A stretch of 64,000 bases of DNA from Chitinophaga pinensis (GTDB taxonomy: Bacteria > Bacteroidota > Bacteroidia > NS11-12g > UBA955): positions 62,001 through 126,000 of the forward strand of contig CAMDUE010000001.1 of assembly GCA_945877575.1 (NCBI GenBank). Reading direction: 5' to 3'. Under the pieces are notes generated by a model. It saw only the letters and a list, made by a program, of their open reading frames with translations. It was not told the DNA's origin and did no database searches. Below are positions 29,138-38,857 of the stretch, one piece after another (within the stretch, counting starts at the first letter, position 1; each line of letters opens with the position of its first letter). Made by a program: the position numbers and the translations under genes.

Positions 29138-30523
29138 TTAAAAATTAATGCCCATTCCTAATGATTTCTGATACTCAATTTTAGCAATTACCAAATCGTA
29201 TAAAGCGTTTAAATAGTTTATTTGAGCATTCTTCAATTCAGTTTCACTTTGAACGATTTCCAAAGAGCTACCCACACCTTCGGTGAACTTCATATTTGCC
29301 ATTTTATAGATTTCCTGCGCCAAATCCATGTTTTGCTTTTGACTGGCTGCTTGATCCAATTGATTGATGTATGTTTTTTGAGCATTTAAGGCCTCAGCAA
29401 ATGCTGCATTACTGAATGCAGCTAAATCCGTTTTAGCTTTATCGGTTTTGTATTTGACTTCTCTAATTTTTGAAACAGTACTCAATCCATCAAAAAGAGT
29501 CCACTGAATCTGTAATCCAACTACGTCAGATGGAACCCAACTATTATTGATGGTTAATGAATTTTGATCTTTGAAGAAGTTAAAATCAGAACGTTGAGTA
29601 TTTTCTTGATGCTGATAAAATCCAACTAAACGTGGTAATATACCCATCTGATATCTTTTTCTATCCAATTCACCCAAGCGAATGCTTTGCTTTAATATGT
29701 TGAATTCAGGTCTATTTTGAGTTGAGTTCAAGGAAATCTCCCCATTTACATCAATGGTGAAAATGGAATTGATTTTTTCTATATCATCGCTAAGCGCAAT
29801 TTTTTGATTAACATCTATTCCCATTTGGATTTTTAAAATGTTCATCAACGTTTCAATGGCATTTTCAATCTTCTTTTCTTGTACTTTTAGATTATTCAAG
29901 GACAATTGAAGTCTTTTTACATCAAGATCTTCTGTAAATCCTTCTTTATTTAAGGCTTTTACATCATTTAAAGTTTTTTCAACTGCCTTAATGTTTGAGC
30001 GTATCAAATCCAAATTCATTTGAGTGCTAGCTGCCATCAAATATGACTTACAAACATTTACTTGTACATCATATTTAGTTTTAGCTTCCAAAAATTTACT
30101 CATGTTAAGAAATTCTTGGGTAGCTTTTAATCCAACCAAATATGATCCATCAAATAAAAGTTGATTGACTCCCAAGGAACCAGAACTTGAATATTTTTGT
30201 TGAAATTGAAGGAAAATATAGTCAGGAGCGCCTGGAGTAGGAGCAAAGTTTTTAATCCATTGACCAGGTATTGTAACAAAACTCTGATAATTCCCGGTAG
30301 CTGAAATTTGAGGTAAACCTATGGCAACCGTTTGCTTAACTGTTTCGTTTGAGATCTTTACATCAATTCCTGCCTTCTTTAATTCATAGTTGTTTTTTAC
30401 GGCAGTTTCCAATGCTTCTTTAAGTGTTAGCGACATACTTCCCGAAGAAGTGTCGCTCTGTGCAAAGCCAATGTTCATTTTAATGCCCAACAGAAGGCAA
30501 AATGTGAGAATATATTTATTCAT
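29138..30523 (-). CDS. TolC family outer membrane efflux channel
   Basis: The outer membrane exit duct of the same pump. The 461-residue product has a signal peptide ending at GFAQ, then the TolC repeat architecture: long helices (TLKEALETAVKNNYELKKAGIDVKIS and, in the second half, AEALNAQKTYINQLDQA) and beta strands typical of the family. It overlaps the end of the tetR-like gene by 8 bp, an arrangement that suggests translational coupling, and is followed by the adaptor after 4 bp. Confidence 0.94.
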   Translation of the reverse strand: MNKYILTFCLLLGIKMNIGFAQSDTSSGSMSLTLKEALETAVKNNYELKKAGIDVKISNETVKQTVAIGLPQISATGNYQSFVTIPGQWIKNFAPTPGAPDYIFLQFQQKYSSSGSLGVNQLLFDGSYLVGLKATQEFLNMSKFLEAKTKYDVQVNVCKSYLMAASTQMNLDLIRSNIKAVEKTLNDVKALNKEGFTEDLDVKRLQLSLNNLKVQEKKIENAIETLMNILKIQMGIDVNQKIALSDDIEKINSIFTIDVNGEISLNSTQNRPEFNILKQSIRLGELDRKRYQMGILPRLVGFYQHQENTQRSDFNFFKDQNSLTINNSWVPSDVVGLQIQWTLFDGLSTVSKIREVKYKTDKAKTDLAAFSNAAFAEALNAQKTYINQLDQAASQKQNMDLAQEIYKMANMKFTEGVGSSLEIVQSETELKNAQINYLNALYDLVIAKIEYQKSLGMGINF

Positions 30524-31130
30524 GTGTGTGGTTTGTTTCTAAAAAATAGGTCCCTTGCTCATTCGTAATTCCTCGCAAGTGATAAACAATAATATCATCA
30601 ATGATCTTAGGTTGAAATTTGCTTTCGCCTCTACTAATTGCATCAGTGGTTGCGTAAAGCAATACTGAAAATGCCTGTGAAATTCCTTCTGCGTTGAAAT
30701 TTAATCTGTAGCACCCTAATTCTCTACCTAATTGAATATTTTTAAGTAAATGATTCTCAATAAATGAACCTCGGTTTGTTAGCATCTCTTGATAAATACA
30801 AGGATGATATTTTTTCAAATCTTGATTCATTATTGGATTTACTTTTGAGAGTTGTTCAATGGCAAATTCGGCCGTAAGTAAAAGTTGTTTAATGGGGTGC
30901 GATTCTTGTTCCTCAATTCGAGAAATTTCTGACTCGATTTGCTCAAAGTGATTGAATATAACTTCACTTACCAATGACTCTTTATCTTTAAAGACTTGAT
31001 ATACAGTCTTTTTGGATATGCCGAGTTGCTGACAGACATCATCCATTGAAACAGACTTGATGCCGCGATCAAAATATAGCTTTTCGGCAGTTTCAATAAT
31101 TCGTTGCGCTAATTCAGGCCGACCAGTCAT
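30516..31130 (-). CDS. TetR/AcrR family transcriptional regulator
   Basis: Probable repressor of the efflux operon that it begins. With ATG at 31130 the product is 204 residues: an N-terminal TetR helix-turn-helix (IIETAEKLYFDRGIKSVS..DDVCQQLGISKKTVYQVF, DNA recognition helix about 33-45) and an alpha-helical ligand domain. The longer TTG start at 31142 is less likely because the -7 box sits exactly there. An inverted repeat 35 bp upstream of the ATG overlaps the expected -33 position, consistent with autoregulation. The ligand is unknown. Confidence 0.92.
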   Translation of the reverse strand: MTGRPELAQRIIETAEKLYFDRGIKSVSMDDVCQQLGISKKTVYQVFKDKESLVSEVIFNHFEQIESEISRIEEQESHPIKQLLLTAEFAIEQLSKVNPIMNQDLKKYHPCIYQEMLTNRGSFIENHLLKNIQLGRELGCYRLNFNAEGISQAFSVLLYATTDAISRGESKFQPKIIDDIIVYHLRGITNEQGTYFLETNHTHE

Positions 31131-31139
31131 ATTACGGCG

Positions 31140-31147
31140 CAAAATTA
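31140..31147 (-). promoter_or_regulatory. -7 box of the tetR-tolC-RND operon
   Basis: TAATTTTG on the minus strand, a perfect TAnnTTTG, 9 nt before the tetR ATG; a TTTC at 31169-31166 sits 18 nt further up as a weak -33. Confidence 0.5.
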
Positions 31148-31164
31148 CCGATTTAATTCACAAC

Positions 31165-31192
31165 GGAAACTATTTAATCATTTAAAGTTTCC
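31165..31192. promoter_or_regulatory. Candidate TetR operator (inverted repeat)
   Basis: GGAAACT at 31165-31171 and its complement AGTTTCC at 31186-31192, with 14 bp between, so half-site centres are 21 bp (two helical turns) apart. It overlaps the expected -33 of the efflux operon. Its role as operator is inferred from position only. Confidence 0.35.
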
Positions 31193-31214
31193 AATTTGTT
31201 GTAGTTATCGATAA

Positions 31215-32969
31215 TCAGCGAATATCCATCGACCAAGGTAATCTCATTTGATAACCTTGCATGGATTTAATGGATTGAAGTTCTTTAATCACAGAGGAGT
31301 TTATTCCCAATTCCTCAGCCAATTTAAGTTGTTGATTTGCGAAGGCATCACTAAATTCATCACCCAATAAAGCCTCAAACGGATTCTTTGGCTCTGGGTA
31401 AACCATGATCTTATAATCTTTTAATTTCGCCTTTTTGGATGCGGAAGTTATGGCCCTTTCTATGCCACCCATCCCATCTATCAAACCAAGCTCTTTGGCT
31501 CTCAAACCACTGTAGACTCTTCCTTGAGCAATTTCGTGAACAGACTCTTTGCTCATTTTTCTTCCTTTAGAAACGACACTTAAAAAATCATCATATATTT
31601 GATCTACCATCGCCTGGATTTTAGCTCCTTGAATCGGGCTGATGCCTTGATCGGGTCTCCATAATTCTGAATTCTCTCCGGTATTAATTGATTCATAAGT
31701 GAGGCCAAATTTTTCTTTGTAGAGTTTTTGTGTATTTGGAAACAAAGCAAATACACCAATACTTCCAGTAATGCTGTTTGGTTGGGCAAAAATACTATCA
31801 GCTAAACATGAAATGTAATATCCTCCTGATGCAGCAACATTACCAAAGCTAACAATGACGGGCATTTTATTTTTTGTAAGTTCAATTTCTCTAGAAATAA
31901 TATCACTTGCCAATGAACTTCCACCAGGACTATTTACTCTCAACACTAAAGCCTTTATTTGATCATTCGCCCTGATTTTTCTAATTTCTTTTACTAAATC
32001 ATCGCTTGCAATTTGATTTCCAGATTGAGAAGCAGCACCGCTTACTATTTCCCCTTCGGCATACAAAATGGCAATCTTATTTTCTGAGTACTTATATTCT
32101 ACTTCGTTCTTCAGGAATTTCCTAAGGGAAATTTGATTTTTAGTTTTGTATTTTTTATCAATCCATGCCTCAACCTCATCTTTGTATCCTAATTGATCTA
32201 CAAATTTATATTTTTCAGCATGCTTGGATAGAAACATTTGCCCATTATCAGAAATCAATCTAAGCGAATCAATTGATATACCTCTAGCTAATGCAATTTT
32301 TGAAATAGCATGGTTATGAATGCTGTTGATATATTCTCTGATTTGGGATTTGTTTTCCTCTGATAACTGATTTTGGATAAACGGTTCTACTGCTCCTTTG
32401 AATTTACCTACTTTGAAAACTTGAAATTCAACACCTAATTTATCGAGCATGCCTTTATACATGACAACTCCACTAGATAAACCATTGAACTCAATAAGCC
32501 CTTTTGGATTCAAGAAAATTTCATTGCAAACACTCGCTATATAATATCCTTGTTCGGTGTAATTTTCAGAATAAGCAACAACAGGTTTACCTGATTTTTT
32601 AAAATTCAATAACGCATTTCTGATCTCTTCTGCTTGTCCAAATCCGCTTGCAAAAAACCCCGGGTCCAATAATATGCCCGTAATTTTATCGTTGTTCTGC
32701 GCATTTTCTATGGCAGTCATTATTTGGTTTAAACCTACAGGTTCTTGCCCTGCAAATCCAGCAAATAACTCTCCAAATGGATCAGATTCAGATTTATCAT
32801 TTAAAACCGAGGGCAAATTGATAGTTAACCAAGAGTTTTCTGAAAGTGGTTCAGGTTCTTTTTCACTTCCAAATTGGGCTATTGAAATGGCAATTAAAAT
32901 GACAAGAGTCACAATTGAGGAGAAAAAACCCAGTAAGAAAACTCCGAAGTACTTTAGAAATCGCTTCAT
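31215..32969 (-). CDS. sppA: Signal peptide peptidase SppA (67K type)
   Basis: A membrane-bound serine-lysine protease that degrades cleaved signal peptides. The 584-residue product begins with one transmembrane helix (about 5-32) and has two tandem SppA/S49 domains. The catalytic Lys sits in VGKFKGAVEPF (about 193-203) and the nucleophilic Ser in VAASGGYYISCLAD (about 385-395), followed by GSIGVFALFPN. A -7 box lies 7 nt before the ATG. Length matches the double-domain SppA. Confidence 0.94.
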   Translation of the reverse strand: MKRFLKYFGVFLLGFFSSIVTLVILIAISIAQFGSEKEPEPLSENSWLTINLPSVLNDKSESDPFGELFAGFAGQEPVGLNQIMTAIENAQNNDKITGILLDPGFFASGFGQAEEIRNALLNFKKSGKPVVAYSENYTEQGYYIASVCNEIFLNPKGLIEFNGLSSGVVMYKGMLDKLGVEFQVFKVGKFKGAVEPFIQNQLSEENKSQIREYINSIHNHAISKIALARGISIDSLRLISDNGQMFLSKHAEKYKFVDQLGYKDEVEAWIDKKYKTKNQISLRKFLKNEVEYKYSENKIAILYAEGEIVSGAASQSGNQIASDDLVKEIRKIRANDQIKALVLRVNSPGGSSLASDIISREIELTKNKMPVIVSFGNVAASGGYYISCLADSIFAQPNSITGSIGVFALFPNTQKLYKEKFGLTYESINTGENSELWRPDQGISPIQGAKIQAMVDQIYDDFLSVVSKGRKMSKESVHEIAQGRVYSGLRAKELGLIDGMGGIERAITSASKKAKLKDYKIMVYPEPKNPFEALLGDEFSDAFANQQLKLAEELGINSSVIKELQSIKSMQGYQMRLPWSMDIR

Positions 32970-32976
32970 AAAACTA

Positions 32977-32984
32977 CAAATCTA
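32977..32984 (-). promoter_or_regulatory. -7 box of sppA
   Basis: TAGATTTG on the minus strand, a perfect TAnnTTTG, 7 nt before the sppA ATG; the -33 element is weak. Confidence 0.45.
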
Positions 32985-33054
32985 TGAAAATTGAGAACTG
33001 CAACAGAGAAACTTCGTTGAAAGAATCAAATACTCCGATAATTCACTAAGCCAT

Positions 33055-33086
33055 TTTGGATGTAGCTAAGAGATTGATTAATATTG
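33055..33086 (+). promoter_or_regulatory. Promoter of the SprB-like adhesin gene
   Basis: TTTG at 33055-33058, a 20-nt spacer, then TAATATTG (33079-33086), one mismatch from TAnnTTTG. It ends 12 nt before the ATG at 33099 and covers the alternative TTG start at 33084, which argues for the ATG. Confidence 0.55.
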
Positions 33087-33098
33087 AAAAAAGAAAAC

Positions 33099-36000
33099 AT
33101 GAAGATAACGTTGAATAAATTGAAAAGCCCATTTATTTTCAATCTTTTGATCTGGGCTTCTTCCAATTTGTGTGGAGCGAATTATTATTGGGTTGGCGGT
33201 AGTGGTTCTTGGTCAGATTTAACGCATTGGGCAATTACTTCCGGCGGAAATATCTATCACAATCAAGTTCCTACTTTTCAAGATGATGTTTTCTTTGATG
33301 TCAATTCTTTTCCGTCAACGGGTGAAGCCGTTAACTTAAATGTCTCAAACGCAGTTTGTAAGAGTCTGATTTGGAATGGAGTCAAAAATAAACCCAAGTT
33401 CACGAGCAGTGATAAGAGTTATTTTATCCGTATTTATGGAGACTTGCAGTTGGATAAAAATATGGATTTTGCTTACGACGGATTTTTCACCTTCGAATCA
33501 ACATCCATCGGAAATAAAATCACCACTGCTAATTTCAAAATTCAAAAGTTTGAATTTAAAGGACTTAATGGCGAATGGACTTTGCAAGATTCATTGAAAT
33601 TATATGGCGACGTTAATGGTTGGGGTCTTGTACTTTACAGTGGCCATGTTAAAACCAATAATAAAGTCCTGCAATTAAGGTCTTTCATTACTACAGGTAA
33701 TAACTGGAGGAAACTAACATTAGGAAATTCAATCGTTAATTTAGTTGATGGTGAGGGTGGTTGGTATGCCATCGATAATAATTTCCATTTAGATGCGGGT
33801 AAATCACAAATCAACATGCTGTATAAAGACTGGAGAAAGAGTTTTTATCACAGAGTACAAAGTCCTAAGTCGGTTTTTTACAATTTAAAAGTTGAATATA
33901 AATATCCAAGAGATGTAGTTGGAGATAACTTCAATTGTATTGATTCAACGAGCTTTAATAAAATTGAGATCAAGAGTACAGTTAATGATGCTGAATTAAA
34001 TGGAATCAATGTGAAAACCCTCATTTGCTATGAGCGAGTGGATAATATGAGACTCAACTTTGCCAAAATTGGACGGTTGGTATTGAATAATTCATCTTTC
34101 TTAGATGGTAGCTTCACAACAGATACTTTATCACTAAAAGGTGGTGCAACATATGAGTTTGGGGGTGGACAAATCATTACGGTCAATAAATTATTGAATT
34201 GGAAGGGGTCTTGTGGAAGGCATGTAAACATTAGAAGCAATACCCCAGGAACTCCAGTAGAGTTTGTGATTAATACTCTTGCTGCACAGAATATTGATTA
34301 TTGTAGATTACACCATTTGAAATTCACAGGTACTTCCACGGTGACTGCAACCAATCACATTGCCACTACAACTGTTACGGGTTTAGGATCAACAAACAAC
34401 TTAGCAACAAAATTTTACTTTTGGGTAGGACAAACTGGAAAATGGTCCGATCCAGCAAATTGGTCTTATTCGAGTGGAGGCCCGGGACAAACATGTATTC
34501 CTGGACCTCTAGATAATGTGATTTTTGATAAAAATTCCTTTACAAATAATCTAGATACATTGTATCTTGACTTAAGAGAAAATACTTGTTTCCAGATCAA
34601 TTACGCAGCCACTGCCAATACTAGTGTCTTTCATTCCACAGATTCAAACACGCTAAGAACTACTGGTAATATCCAATTCTATACAAAACCAGAAAATGAT
34701 ATGAAGGGAAAGTGGATTATTAACAATTCAGCTTCAACGGTGAACTCCCTAAAGTCTTCGAATTTTCCATTTTCAAGGCTTGAAATTGATTGTGAAACGG
34801 CTACTAGTGGTGTTGAGCTTTTGGATTCTCTTACTGTAGTGGGTTTTAATGATGGTGTACATAATGAGGCCCTGACATTGAAATCGGGTGTATTAGTAAC
34901 AAAAAACCAATCGGTCAATACTCGAAGATTTGCGAGTTATGGGCATCGCTCCCGTGAGATCAAAATGGGAACATCTAATTGGTATTCAAAAGACGCCTGG
35001 GAACCCGCTTGGTACGTAGAAGGAAGTAATTTTAGACTTGATTCTACCAATTACCACATCCAAATATTCAGAACCGATTGGAGAAAGGTATTTTATCATT
35101 TTTCACAAACCCCTTACGTAAAATACAACAAGGTTAGTTTTCAAGACTTAGTTCAAAATCCCCAAGGAACAGACCTAATAAGAGTAAATGACAGTGCAGG
35201 ATTTGGTGAACTCAACCTAAAGAGTTATGTAGGCGAACTTTCAATTGAAAGGGCAGTGGTAAATAAATTGAACTGCTATGAAAAGGTACTCTATCAAAAC
35301 TCCCAAGGAGCTAAAATCAATAGTGCTAGATACTACAAAGATGTTGCTATGTATGGCAATACGCTTTTTGATAGTCTCATATTTTACCCTGGTTCGGCCA
35401 ATCAATTTCAAAAAGGTAACACCCAAACGGTCAGTAAATATTTAGGCATAAAAGGAAATTGTAGAGGGTTGATATCACTCACTTCGAGCGAAAAAGGTGA
35501 ATTAACTTCATTTGATTACAAAAAAGACACCGCACACGGTGATTATTTGGCGCTTCAGGATATAGAGGGATTGGGTACAGCTAAATACATTGCTAAAAAT
35601 GCATCTAATCGAGGTGGTAATAAGAATTGGAACATTTCTCTTTTGACGGGAAGAACCTATTATTGGGTAAATGATTCAGGTATGTGGAGCAATCCAAATC
35701 ATTGGTCCTTAACCTCTGGAGGCTCTCCATCAGGTTGCATACCAAGCCAATTGGATAATGTCATTTTCGACGGAAATTCATTCAGTAAAAACGGAGAAAT
35801 TGTTTACATAGATGTTGAAAATGCAAGTTGCAACAATATGACTTGGGACTTTACCGTCAGGCCAGCCGTATTTAAAGGTCCTTACACAAGTACCCTAAAA
35901 ATCTTTGGTGATTTGAGATTAAGACCAAATGTGGATTATAAACTGGAAGGATTTGTCAATTTAGAAGCTACAGATACCGGAAATGCAATTTATCCATATT

Positions 36001-38807
36001 TCAAACCCATTGTAAGATTAAATATTGTTGGAACTGGATCATGGCGATTGTATGATTCTCTACAAGTCATTGGCGATAGAGATCAATGGGGAATCATGCA
36101 TACATCTGGAACATTCATTACTCAAGGCAATTTTGTGAGAATGAGGAAATATTATTCTTACGGAGAAGCCGACAGACATTGGAATATGGTAGGTAGCTAT
36201 GTTGAAGCAAACAATCCGCCTGATAACGGGTGGGAAGTGCATGGTAAGAACTTTTATTTATCTGCTGATCGCTCTCACTTAGTAATAAAGCGCAAAGATT
36301 GGAGAAAAGCATTTTACCATTTGTCAACTTATCCAAGAGTGAAATTCAACAAAATTTCTTTCCTTGATAAATGCAGCAATCCTCAAGGAACTGATTACTT
36401 TAGAGCTACAGATAGTTTGGAATTTAACGAATTGTACTTTGAAAGTTACCTTCAAGAATTGAGCATTCCTTACGCTAAAGTTGGAAAAATTCATGCGAAA
36501 GAGAAAGTGTATGGTCAATATTCGGATGTAAACCCAAACGTGGAAAATAGGAATCACATCAAACATGCTACAATTAGGTACGCCAAATATGAAAATGAGT
36601 GCGACTTCTTTGGATATCAGATATTCGACACCCTGCAATTAAATCCAGGTGGTATATACAAATTCGAAAATCAAAAGAGTTTTACAGTCAATAAATTATT
36701 CGATGCCGTTGGTAATTCTTGCTTTCCCATTACCATACAATCAACCTTGGTAAATAACGTTGATACCCTAAAATTCTCTTCTACAACCAATACATTAATT
36801 GATTTCGTTGAAATGCGTGACCAATTGGCCCTATCTCCAATTCAACAAAAAATTGGTTCAAATAGTGTAGATGTATCAGGAAATAAAAATTGGATTTTTG
36901 AAAATACCACTAAACAAAACTTGGGAATTGGTCCAGACACCATGCTTTGTCAAGGAGATTCAATTACCTTAAACACCAATTTCTATAAAGGTGCTTTTGG
37001 ATATTTATGGAGCAATGGAACAACTAAGCCAACACTTAAGATTAAAACATCTGGTGAATATTGGGTGAAAGTAACATTTACTTATCGCGGTGATACTTGT
37101 TGGAAATACGATACTTGTAAAGTTGCGTTCACACCTTTGAAACTAAATACATCAACCTATAATGCAACTTGTTCCACCTCTTTTGACGGGAGAGCTAAAG
37201 TTAAGTACAACGGACTAAATGCATTGAAATCATGGAAATGGTCAAACGGATCTTCAACTGATTCAGTCTCAAATTTAAAATCAGGTCTCAATTTCATCAC
37301 TGCCACAGATCTGAAAGGTTGTTCAAGAACGGATACGGTCATGATTAACTTTAACTTATTCAATCCACAACCGTTGCCCATTGATACCCAATATTGCTCT
37401 ATTGGTATCAATAAATTAACCCTCTACAACATTGACTCTTCAAACTACAGCGGTGAATGGTTTGATGCTAATAAAATGTCCCTCAAATCCAATAGCAATC
37501 ATTTTCAATTCAAGCAGCACATAGGTGATTCTTTCGAGGGATTTTTTGCGTTTAACAATAAAAATGGCTGCGTTGGACCTTTAGTTCCGGTTACAGTAAA
37601 AGGGATCGTAATTCTAGACAGTCAGGATATTACTGCATACGATGCCCGATGTATAAATTCTCTCGACGGGAGTTTGAAAATCACCTACAACGGTTTCAGA
37701 CCCATTGATCGTTTTATTTGGTCAAACAATCAATTAGGAGATACGCTTTCAGGATTGTTAAAAGGGCCATATAATGTGCAAATTGTGGGAAGTGACGGTT
37801 GCATTTCTGAAGATTCTTCAGTGGTTGGATATCAAATTCTTCAGCCACCGGCTCCAATAGATACAGTGGTTTGTGAAAATAGTGAAGTGCTATTGAACAT
37901 TCCTCACATTCCTGGATTTGTCATCAAATGGATGGATACCAACGGTTTAGTTGTAGATACGGGTTCAAATCATAAAGTTCAAATATTCAAAGATTCTATT
38001 GTGAAATTTGCTCAATATTTGAGCCCATTGGGATGTTTATCTGATACCAGTCGAATGAAAATCAATGTTAGACCTTTGCCACCCAAACCTGTGTTTTCAT
38101 CTAATTTGACTTTGTGTTTGAATCAACCCTATTCTTTAAATGTTACCGGTACGAATGTTAGATGGTATAAATCTATGAACGATACTTCAGGTACAGATAC
38201 CGTTCCAGTTCCCAGAGTCGATTCATTGTTTAGACAGGTATTTTATCTAACCCAGAACGATGGATCTTGTACCAGTCTAAAAGACTCAATCGTGGCAACG
38301 GTGAATAATTACGGAGTATCTACAAATACTGACACTTCAATCTACAAAGGCTATGGTATTTTCTTGACCGCGAACGGGGCGCAATCGTATTCTTGGAGAC
38401 CATTTATTGGATTGAGTGATTCAACCGGAGATGTTGTTTTAGCTGAACCACATAGTTCTATTTGTTATGTAGTTTATGGAAAAGCTGCTAATGGTTGCGT
38501 AGGAACTGATACGGTTTGCATCACTGTTTTAGATCCTTACAGCGTAAAATTACCTAATATCATAAGTCCTAATGGCGATGCATTGAATCAAACTTGGCGA
38601 ATCGACATGTTGCCCGAATTTGAAAAATATGAAGTCACAATAATGGACAGACAGGGTGCTGTAATTATGAAAAAATCACCTTATGATAATTCATTCAATG
38701 GCTCTGATTCCGATGGAAAAGAACTTGAAAATGGTGTTTATTTCTACTATCTAAGACATACTGAACAAGATATAAAATTCAAGGGTTACATTCAGGTGAT
38801 ACGATAA
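33099..38807 (+). CDS. SprB-like giant surface protein with three ~410-residue repeats and type B T9SS sorting domain
   Basis: A predicted cell-surface adhesin of 1902 residues exported by the type IX system. Layout: signal peptide (about 1-28); three large repeats beginning near residues 29, 440 and 854, each opening with a YW/FW...GxWSxxxHW-like segment followed by a DNVIFDxNSF-like motif and later DWRKxFYH (Asp244, Asp660, Asp1067). Then come Ig-like modules, two SprB repeats (about 1350-1420 and 1508-1580; Cys, DG, YNG, WSN, GC pattern) and further Ig-like modules. A gliding-motility-associated C-terminal domain (CHU_C/TIGR04131 type, about 1815-1902) starts at LPNIISPNGDALNQTW. ATG at 33099 is chosen over TTG at 33084. 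The next gene, a barrel/coiled-coil fusion, follows after 50 bp and is a likely partner. Confidence 0.85.
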   Translation: MKITLNKLKSPFIFNLLIWASSNLCGANYYWVGGSGSWSDLTHWAITSGGNIYHNQVPTFQDDVFFDVNSFPSTGEAVNLNVSNAVCKSLIWNGVKNKPKFTSSDKSYFIRIYGDLQLDKNMDFAYDGFFTFESTSIGNKITTANFKIQKFEFKGLNGEWTLQDSLKLYGDVNGWGLVLYSGHVKTNNKVLQLRSFITTGNNWRKLTLGNSIVNLVDGEGGWYAIDNNFHLDAGKSQINMLYKDWRKSFYHRVQSPKSVFYNLKVEYKYPRDVVGDNFNCIDSTSFNKIEIKSTVNDAELNGINVKTLICYERVDNMRLNFAKIGRLVLNNSSFLDGSFTTDTLSLKGGATYEFGGGQIITVNKLLNWKGSCGRHVNIRSNTPGTPVEFVINTLAAQNIDYCRLHHLKFTGTSTVTATNHIATTTVTGLGSTNNLATKFYFWVGQTGKWSDPANWSYSSGGPGQTCIPGPLDNVIFDKNSFTNNLDTLYLDLRENTCFQINYAATANTSVFHSTDSNTLRTTGNIQFYTKPENDMKGKWIINNSASTVNSLKSSNFPFSRLEIDCETATSGVELLDSLTVVGFNDGVHNEALTLKSGVLVTKNQSVNTRRFASYGHRSREIKMGTSNWYSKDAWEPAWYVEGSNFRLDSTNYHIQIFRTDWRKVFYHFSQTPYVKYNKVSFQDLVQNPQGTDLIRVNDSAGFGELNLKSYVGELSIERAVVNKLNCYEKVLYQNSQGAKINSARYYKDVAMYGNTLFDSLIFYPGSANQFQKGNTQTVSKYLGIKGNCRGLISLTSSEKGELTSFDYKKDTAHGDYLALQDIEGLGTAKYIAKNASNRGGNKNWNISLLTGRTYYWVNDSGMWSNPNHWSLTSGGSPSGCIPSQLDNVIFDGNSFSKNGEIVYIDVENASCNNMTWDFTVRPAVFKGPYTSTLKIFGDLRLRPNVDYKLEGFVNLEATDTGNAIYPYFKPIVRLNIVGTGSWRLYDSLQVIGDRDQWGIMHTSGTFITQGNFVRMRKYYSYGEADRHWNMVGSYVEANNPPDNGWEVHGKNFYLSADRSHLVIKRKDWRKAFYHLSTYPRVKFNKISFLDKCSNPQGTDYFRATDSLEFNELYFESYLQELSIPYAKVGKIHAKEKVYGQYSDVNPNVENRNHIKHATIRYAKYENECDFFGYQIFDTLQLNPGGIYKFENQKSFTVNKLFDAVGNSCFPITIQSTLVNNVDTLKFSSTTNTLIDFVEMRDQLALSPIQQKIGSNSVDVSGNKNWIFENTTKQNLGIGPDTMLCQGDSITLNTNFYKGAFGYLWSNGTTKPTLKIKTSGEYWVKVTFTYRGDTCWKYDTCKVAFTPLKLNTSTYNATCSTSFDGRAKVKYNGLNALKSWKWSNGSSTDSVSNLKSGLNFITATDLKGCSRTDTVMINFNLFNPQPLPIDTQYCSIGINKLTLYNIDSSNYSGEWFDANKMSLKSNSNHFQFKQHIGDSFEGFFAFNNKNGCVGPLVPVTVKGIVILDSQDITAYDARCINSLDGSLKITYNGFRPIDRFIWSNNQLGDTLSGLLKGPYNVQIVGSDGCISEDSSVVGYQILQPPAPIDTVVCENSEVLLNIPHIPGFVIKWMDTNGLVVDTGSNHKVQIFKDSIVKFAQYLSPLGCLSDTSRMKINVRPLPPKPVFSSNLTLCLNQPYSLNVTGTNVRWYKSMNDTSGTDTVPVPRVDSLFRQVFYLTQNDGSCTSLKDSIVATVNNYGVSTNTDTSIYKGYGIFLTANGAQSYSWRPFIGLSDSTGDVVLAEPHSSICYVVYGKAANGCVGTDTVCITVLDPYSVKLPNIISPNGDALNQTWRIDMLPEFEKYEVTIMDRQGAVIMKKSPYDNSFNGSDSDGKELENGVYFYYLRHTEQDIKFKGYIQVIR

Positions 38808-38825
38808 GGCACGGTTTATGCTATG

Positions 38826-38845
38826 ATTCACATAAATTTGTGAAT
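38826..38845. promoter_or_regulatory. Inverted repeat covering the -7 box before the barrel/coiled-coil gene
   Basis: ATTCACA (38826-38832) and its complement TGTGAAT (38839-38845), spacer 6 bp. It encloses a perfect TAAATTTG -7 box (38833-38840), 17 nt before the ATG at 38858. It could be an operator; no regulator is identified and no -33 element is clear. Confidence 0.35.
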
Positions 38846-38857
38846 TCGTTATAAACT

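Noticed and set aside
24570-31130. Efflux island as a recently acquired mobile element
   Set aside because: No integrase, repeats or tRNA at the edges and base composition like the neighbours.
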